Shown here piece by piece: positions 59,931 to 64,000 of a DNA stretch of 64,000 bases. The stretch is taken from positions 496,001 through 560,000 of the forward strand of contig NZ_CP009220.1 in NCBI RefSeq assembly GCF_001277995.1. The letters are read 5' to 3'. The position numbers were made by a program, and so were the translations under genes. Numbering within the stretch: position 1 is the stretch's first letter; every line of letters begins with the position of its first letter. The stretch is from Corynebacterium deserti GIMN1.010. GTDB taxonomy: Bacteria; Actinomycetota; Actinomycetes; Mycobacteriales; Mycobacteriaceae. A model generated the notes under the pieces. The model saw only the letters and a program-made list of their open reading frames with translations, did no database searches and was not told the origin of the DNA.

Positions 59931-60449
59931 ATGCTCCTGATTGGAAATGAACTCCGGGACGCACTCGCTAACTTTCTCACCGACGAGGCTTCACCAACCT
60001 ATGCGTCACAGCTGCTACGGGCGCTCAATAATGCGTCTGAGATTGTCCCGTTTGTGTTCCCTAAGTCCCCTGAAGCCTGGACGGTGGCGTCGCACATGTG
60101 GGACAACATGCGCGAGCACTCCTCGATTGATGAGTTAGCCAAGATGGTTCATGTGTCGTCAAGAACTCTCGGCCGGCAATTTCTCGCTGAGACCGGTATG
60201 ACGTTTAACGAATGGAGAAGGGAAACTCGGTTCGCAGGAGCATTTGATCTTCTGAAGGGGCCAGAAGAGGTGTCTATTGAATTCGTTTCGCACGCCGTCG
60301 GCTTTACCAACGTCAGTTCTTTTACTCGTGCCTTCCGAAAGCGTTTTGATAGAACCCCTGGGCAGATCCAACGTGCACAGGCCACGAGACGCAAAGCTAC
60401 TCAGCAAAATATGAAGGCAGAGAGGGCCCAGAGGTCAAGAAAAGCCTAA
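59931..60449 (+). pseudogene. AraC-family regulator, 3' fragment (DNA-binding half)
   Basis: 172 codons beginning with the duplicated ATG. It contains the full AraC double helix-turn-helix: SSIDELAKMVHVSSRTLGRQFLAETGMTFNEWRR and VSHAVGFTNVSSFTRAFRKRFDRTPGQ. It continues the 54347-54571 fragment in frame when the transposon is removed. The ATG could in principle start a sensor-less DNA-binding protein, but only a G-rich stretch precedes it. The 3' end overlaps the convergent siderophore-binding gene by 4 bp. Confidence 0.9.
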
Positions 60450-61471
60450 GCTGCTTCCCGTAGTCCGATGAGGATTTCTTCGAGCTGATCCAAGCTGTAC
60501 ATTGCGTCGGTGAATCCGGCGATGGTCAGCTTTCCGATAGGGAAGTCTTTTCCATCAACGACGGCTGGGAGGTTGGTGTAAACTTCCGTGGTCATAAAGC
60601 TGGCGGTTTCTTCGTTGGGTTCCGCACGAAGATCTGAGGCATACAGCAGCACGGTGGCGTCGCTGACAGCGCGGGTGACTTCTTCTGGGGAGACAGTTAG
60701 TTCTGCACCTTCATTTCCGCCAACGATGTGATCTTCAGCTGCGGACCACTGCACACCTGCGTTTGTGAGTAGGTTGCCCAGCATGCTTTCGGATCCGTTG
60801 AGACCAACTTCTTGCGGGCTGTAGGCGTTGATTACTGCGAAGGTGTTGTCTGCAAGAATATCGGCGTATTCAGTGGCGATTTCTTCTTGGCGTGCGACAA
60901 CGGCGTCGTCGAGTGCAACAAACTTGTCGTGAAGGTTGAGTGCTTCGGAGATTTCTTCGATGCGGCCTTGCCAGTCAGCACGGTCGGCGCCACTGTGGGT
61001 GTAGACGTAAGCGGGGGCGATTTTACGGATCTCGGCGGTGTCTTCGGCAGATATCATGTTGGGCACGAGAACGAGGTCTGGTTCAAGAGCTGCGATTTGT
61101 TCGAGGTTGACGGAGTCGGAGTCGCGGACGACGGGGATATCAATAACCTCTGGCTCAATGTCTTCAGGCAGCAGGCCCGGAATGTAGGCACCTTGGCCGA
61201 TGGGAGTGATCCCCAGATCCAGGCTGGCTTGTGTGGCGGCGAAGTGAAGTGTGACAACTTTTTGCGGATGCGCCGGAACGGTGACCGAGGTGCCTTGGGA
61301 GTCCTTGATCGTGCGGGTAGCGCTGTCTAACGCAGCCGAAGCCACTGAAGCCACAGAAGTACCACTACCTTCAGTAGTTGATGTGGATGAACATGCGCCA
61401 AGACCCAAAGCTGTTGCCAGAACAAGTGCGCCGCCAAGAATTACGCGGGAGGAGTGTGGAGTTAAAGTCAT
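60446..61471 (-). CDS. Iron-siderophore ABC transporter substrate-binding lipoprotein
   Basis: 341 residues. Lipoprotein signal peptide with lipobox LGLGAC (Cys27), then the FecB/FepB-type fold starting VTVPAHPQKVVTLHFAATQASLDLG and the helix ending VLLYASDLRAEPNEETASFM. It captures ferric siderophore outside the membrane. Last gene of the operon, 27 bp after the ATPase gene. Siderophore type unknown. Confidence 0.92.
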   Translation of the reverse strand: MTLTPHSSRVILGGALVLATALGLGACSSTSTTEGSGTSVASVASAALDSATRTIKDSQGTSVTVPAHPQKVVTLHFAATQASLDLGITPIGQGAYIPGLLPEDIEPEVIDIPVVRDSDSVNLEQIAALEPDLVLVPNMISAEDTAEIRKIAPAYVYTHSGADRADWQGRIEEISEALNLHDKFVALDDAVVARQEEIATEYADILADNTFAVINAYSPQEVGLNGSESMLGNLLTNAGVQWSAAEDHIVGGNEGAELTVSPEEVTRAVSDATVLLYASDLRAEPNEETASFMTTEVYTNLPAVVDGKDFPIGKLTIAGFTDAMYSLDQLEEILIGLREAA

Positions 61472-61498
61472 GAAGATTTTCTTTCACATAGGTGGTGT

Positions 61499-62302
61499 TT
61501 ACACAGCGGGATTGTGAGTTTTGGCCAGGGGGAATACTGCGGGCGTTCCTGTGACGGGGTCGGGGGAAATCATGCAGTCCAAGCCGAAAACATCGTGGAC
61601 AAGTTCTGGGGTGATCACCTCTTGGGGGCTGCCGGTGGTGTGGATGTGGCCGTCTTTCATGACGATGAGGTGATCGGCGTAGCGGGATGCTTGGTTGAGA
61701 TCGTGTAGAACTGTGATCACGGTTTTGCCGGCGTGGTTGAGATCTCGCAGCAGGTCGAGAAGCTCGAATTGGTGGGAGATGTCGAGGAAGGTGGTGGGTT
61801 CGTCGAGAAGCATGATGGGTGTTTGCTGGGCGAGCAGCATGGCAACCCATACGCGTTGGCGCTGCCCGCCAGAGAGCTGATCAACTAGTCGGGTGGATAG
61901 CTCCGTGAGGTTAGTGGCAGCGAGTGCTTGGGTGACGGCTTCTTCATCCTCGGGGCTCCATTGGCGGAGCAGGCTTTGGTACGGTGCGCGACCTCGGGCG
62001 ACGAGGTCGTAGACGCGGATTCCTTCGGGTGCGATAGAGGTTTGGGGGAGCAGGCCGAGTTCGCGGGCTAGGTCTTTCGGTTTGTAGGAATCAAGGCTCT
62101 TTTCGTCGAAAAGCACCTGCCCGGTCTGTGGCCGGATGACTCGGGCGAATCCGCGCAGCAGCGTCGACTTGCCGCAGCCGTTGGGCCCAATGATGGCGGT
62201 GAAGGTGCGGTCGGGGATGGCGAGTTTGAGGTCGCGGGCGATGGTGTGGTTGTCGTAGCCGATAGTGACGTTGTTCATGGCAAGACGCGAGGTGGTAGTC
62301 AT
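61499..62302 (-). CDS. Iron-siderophore ABC transporter ATPase (FepC-type)
   Basis: 267 residues. Walker A IGPNGCGKSTLLRGFAR (near residue 38), signature LSGGQRQRVWVAMLLAQ, Walker B IMLLDEPTTFLD and the switch His in VLHDLNQASRYADH. It energises the two permease subunits encoded upstream. Confidence 0.94.
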   Translation of the reverse strand: MTTTSRLAMNNVTIGYDNHTIARDLKLAIPDRTFTAIIGPNGCGKSTLLRGFARVIRPQTGQVLFDEKSLDSYKPKDLARELGLLPQTSIAPEGIRVYDLVARGRAPYQSLLRQWSPEDEEAVTQALAATNLTELSTRLVDQLSGGQRQRVWVAMLLAQQTPIMLLDEPTTFLDISHQFELLDLLRDLNHAGKTVITVLHDLNQASRYADHLIVMKDGHIHTTGSPQEVITPELVHDVFGLDCMISPDPVTGTPAVFPLAKTHNPAV

Positions 62303-62321
62303 GGTTGTCCTTCTAAGTCTG

Positions 62322-63410
62322 TTAGAGCATTTTCGCGCGGGTTTCGCGGATGAGCAGCCAGATCATGTAGCAGCCACCGATCGAGACAGTGAGTAGGCCG
62401 ACGGGAATGCTGCGGTAGAAACTTGCGATGTATAGCGAGGCTAGGTGTGCGCAGCTTAGAAGTGCTGCACCCATAGCCGCGGATGCGTAGAGGTTAACGC
62501 CGGGGGAGTGGGAGAGGCGACGTGCGAGCTGCGGTGCGACGAGCGCGATGAAGGAGATCGGGCCGGCAGCGGCGGTGACCAGTGCGGTGGTGGCCACGCC
62601 GATGACAATGAGTGCTAGGCGTGTGGAGTTGATGTGGAAACCGAGGGTGCTGGCCACGTCATCGCCCATTTCCATCATTGCTATTCGACGCGACAGTGCG
62701 AGCGCCGCGACGATGATGACGGCGGCTATCAGCAGCGAGGGGATCAGGGACTGCCAGGTGACGCGGTTGATGGAGCCGGCGCTCCAAAAGCCGACAACCA
62801 TCGCGTCTTCTACTTCCGCGCGTGTGATGAGGTAGGCGTTGATTGAGGTGAGCATCGCGGATACACCGATGCCGACGATGATCAACCGAAAACCTTGGAC
62901 ACCTTTGCGCCAAGCCAGTAGGTATACCGCGATGGCTGTGGTGATGCCGCCGATGATCGCGGCACACGCGATGCCCCAGTAGTGGGTGTTGCCGGCAACC
63001 AAAATGACTAAAACAACTGCGGTGTAGGAACCGGCGTCGAAACCGATGACATCGGGTGATCCCAGTGGATTGCGGGTTAGCGATTGGAAGATGGCGCCAC
63101 CGATGCCCAGGAGTGCGCCGAACACGACGGCCGCGATGGCGATCGGTAGGCGCCATTCGCGGACCACAAGGAGTTGGAATTTCTCACCTTCACCTGCCAG
63201 GGCTGCAATGACCTGGGAAAGGGAAAGCGGGTAGTCGCCGAGGGTGATTGCAACAGTGGCGGATGTAATGGCCACAGCAAACAGCACAAGACACACGACA
63301 ACTGTGCGTAGAGGCATACGCACAGACAGCGAACGATTTCGAACGGTGAGGCTGCGGTACCCGGTTGCTGGTACGCCTGAGGCGGTGTGAAGTTTAGATA
63401 CCACTTGCAT
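62322..63410 (-). CDS. Iron-siderophore ABC transporter permease (FepG-type)
   Basis: 362 residues, FecCD family with about nine to ten membrane helices. RNPLGSPDVIGFDAGSYTAVV and the coupling-region GPISFIALVAPQLARRL are the family signatures. It overlaps the upstream permease gene by 17 bp, indicating translational coupling. Confidence 0.93.
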   Translation of the reverse strand: MQVVSKLHTASGVPATGYRSLTVRNRSLSVRMPLRTVVVCLVLFAVAITSATVAITLGDYPLSLSQVIAALAGEGEKFQLLVVREWRLPIAIAAVVFGALLGIGGAIFQSLTRNPLGSPDVIGFDAGSYTAVVLVILVAGNTHYWGIACAAIIGGITTAIAVYLLAWRKGVQGFRLIIVGIGVSAMLTSINAYLITRAEVEDAMVVGFWSAGSINRVTWQSLIPSLLIAAVIIVAALALSRRIAMMEMGDDVASTLGFHINSTRLALIVIGVATTALVTAAAGPISFIALVAPQLARRLSHSPGVNLYASAAMGAALLSCAHLASLYIASFYRSIPVGLLTVSIGGCYMIWLLIRETRAKML

Positions 63411-64000
63411 GCCTCCGTCGAACGAGCGCGATAAGCACTGGTGCGCCGATCACGGCTGTCACAATGCCGACTTCAATTTCTCCAGGACGTGCGATGACGC
63501 GTCCCAAGATATCGGCGGCCAGGATGAGGGCAGGAGCGCAGAGCGCGGAAAATGCGATGATCCAGCGTTGGTCGGGGCCGACAATCCAGCGCACCACGTG
63601 AGGCACCATCAAACCAACAAAGCCAATACCGCCGGTCAGCGCTGTTGCACCACCCGCAAGTAGAGTGACTGCGATAATTCCGAGCACGCGGGTGCGAATG
63701 ACTTTGGTGCCAAGCGAGGCTGCGAGATCGTCTCCAAGTGCGATGGAATTAAGAGCGCCCGAGACTCCCAGGGCGAGGATGAGGCCGATAGTGAGGAAAG
63801 GCAGCACAGCGACGGTGTCGGAAATATCGGTGCGAGCTACCGAACCGAGGTTCCAATTGCGAATGCTTTCAAAAGTATCTGGATTAATTAACGTGAGGAA
63901 GCTGGTAAATCCACCCAGCACTGCCGACAACGCAACACCCGCGAGCACGAGCGCAACAGGATTAGCGCGCGTCGAGCCCGTGCCTGCACCAATTAGATAC
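63394..64000 (-). CDS. Iron-siderophore ABC transporter permease (FepD-type), 5' partial
   Basis: FecCD-family permease whose frame remains open to the window edge (upstream codons read LIGAGTGSTRANPVALVLAGVAL), so the N-terminus is outside. GGIGFVGLMVPHVVRWIVGPD is the ATPase-coupling region. First visible gene of the siderophore operon; a DtxR box would be expected upstream, outside the window. Confidence 0.92.
   Translation of the reverse strand, partial: YLIGAGTGSTRANPVALVLAGVALSAVLGGFTSFLTLINPDTFESIRNWNLGSVARTDISDTVAVLPFLTIGLILALGVSGALNSIALGDDLAASLGTKVIRTRVLGIIAVTLLAGGATALTGGIGFVGLMVPHVVRWIVGPDQRWIIAFSALCAPALILAADILGRVIARPGEIEVGIVTAVIGAPVLIALVRRRHASGI

Overview
The window is chromosomal DNA of a Corynebacterium, most probably C. 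glutamicum or a very close relative. The evidence is the gene order (ccsB - menA - menE - pitA - menB - menC - menD - mgtA - menG - menJ - ispB - tRNAs - secE - nusG - rplK - rplA - gabRTDP - rplJL - rpoBC - rpsLG - fusA - tuf), near-textbook corynebacterial protein sequences, and many genes that start 6-7 nt after a -10 hexamer (leaderless transcripts). Most of the window is core genome. The exceptions are a transposon after tuf, a LysR pseudogene and a few odd non-coding stretches.

Layout. 1-2.2 kb: end of a cytochrome c maturation operon (resB, ccsB). 2.6-3.8 kb: an iron-box ArsR regulator and small membrane proteins. 3.8-21.9 kb: dispersed menaquinone genes (menA, menE, menB, menC, menD, menG, menJ, ispB), mixed with glycosyltransferases (one is mgtA), a phosphate transporter operon, a DoxX protein, a LysR pseudogene with two frameshifts, a pterin dehydratase, an S51 peptidase and a CycA-type permease that appears to start at ATT inside an inverted repeat. 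22.0-23.3 kb: five tRNA genes (Tyr, two identical Thr, Met, Trp). 23.5-26.6 kb: secE, nusG, rplK, rplA. 26.7-34.4 kb: GABA utilisation (gabR divergent from gabTDP), an FAD oxidoreductase and a SIMPL protein. 34.5-46.3 kb: L10 leader, rplJ, rplL, two membrane proteins, rpoB, rpoC. 46.5-48.2 kb: a small membrane protein with an XRE/MmyB regulator, and a DUF1707/LiaF-like protein. 48.5-53.4 kb: rpsL, rpsG, fusA, tuf.

The accessory region is 54,572-59,930. It is an IS3-family transposon of 5,359 bp with a complete IS copy on the left and a 133-bp remnant of the same IS on the right. It is flanked by a 3-bp target duplication (ATG). It cuts an AraC-family regulator gene whose reading frame is restored exactly when the insert and one ATG are removed. 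The cargo, all on the minus strand, is a 5'-truncated tetR, an ABC-F protein, an MFS exporter and a 3'-truncated araC. Before the ABC-F gene there is an apparently leaderless six-codon leader ORF (MHLYFL) followed by competing hairpins, which looks like ribosome-controlled attenuation of antibiotic resistance. The layout resembles the mef/msr(D) pair, whose leader peptide is MYLIFM.

The broken AraC gene has a DtxR-like box over its -10 and runs convergently into a ferric-siderophore ABC operon (60.4 kb to the window end). It may therefore have been the iron-dependent regulator of that operon, which this insertion would have inactivated.
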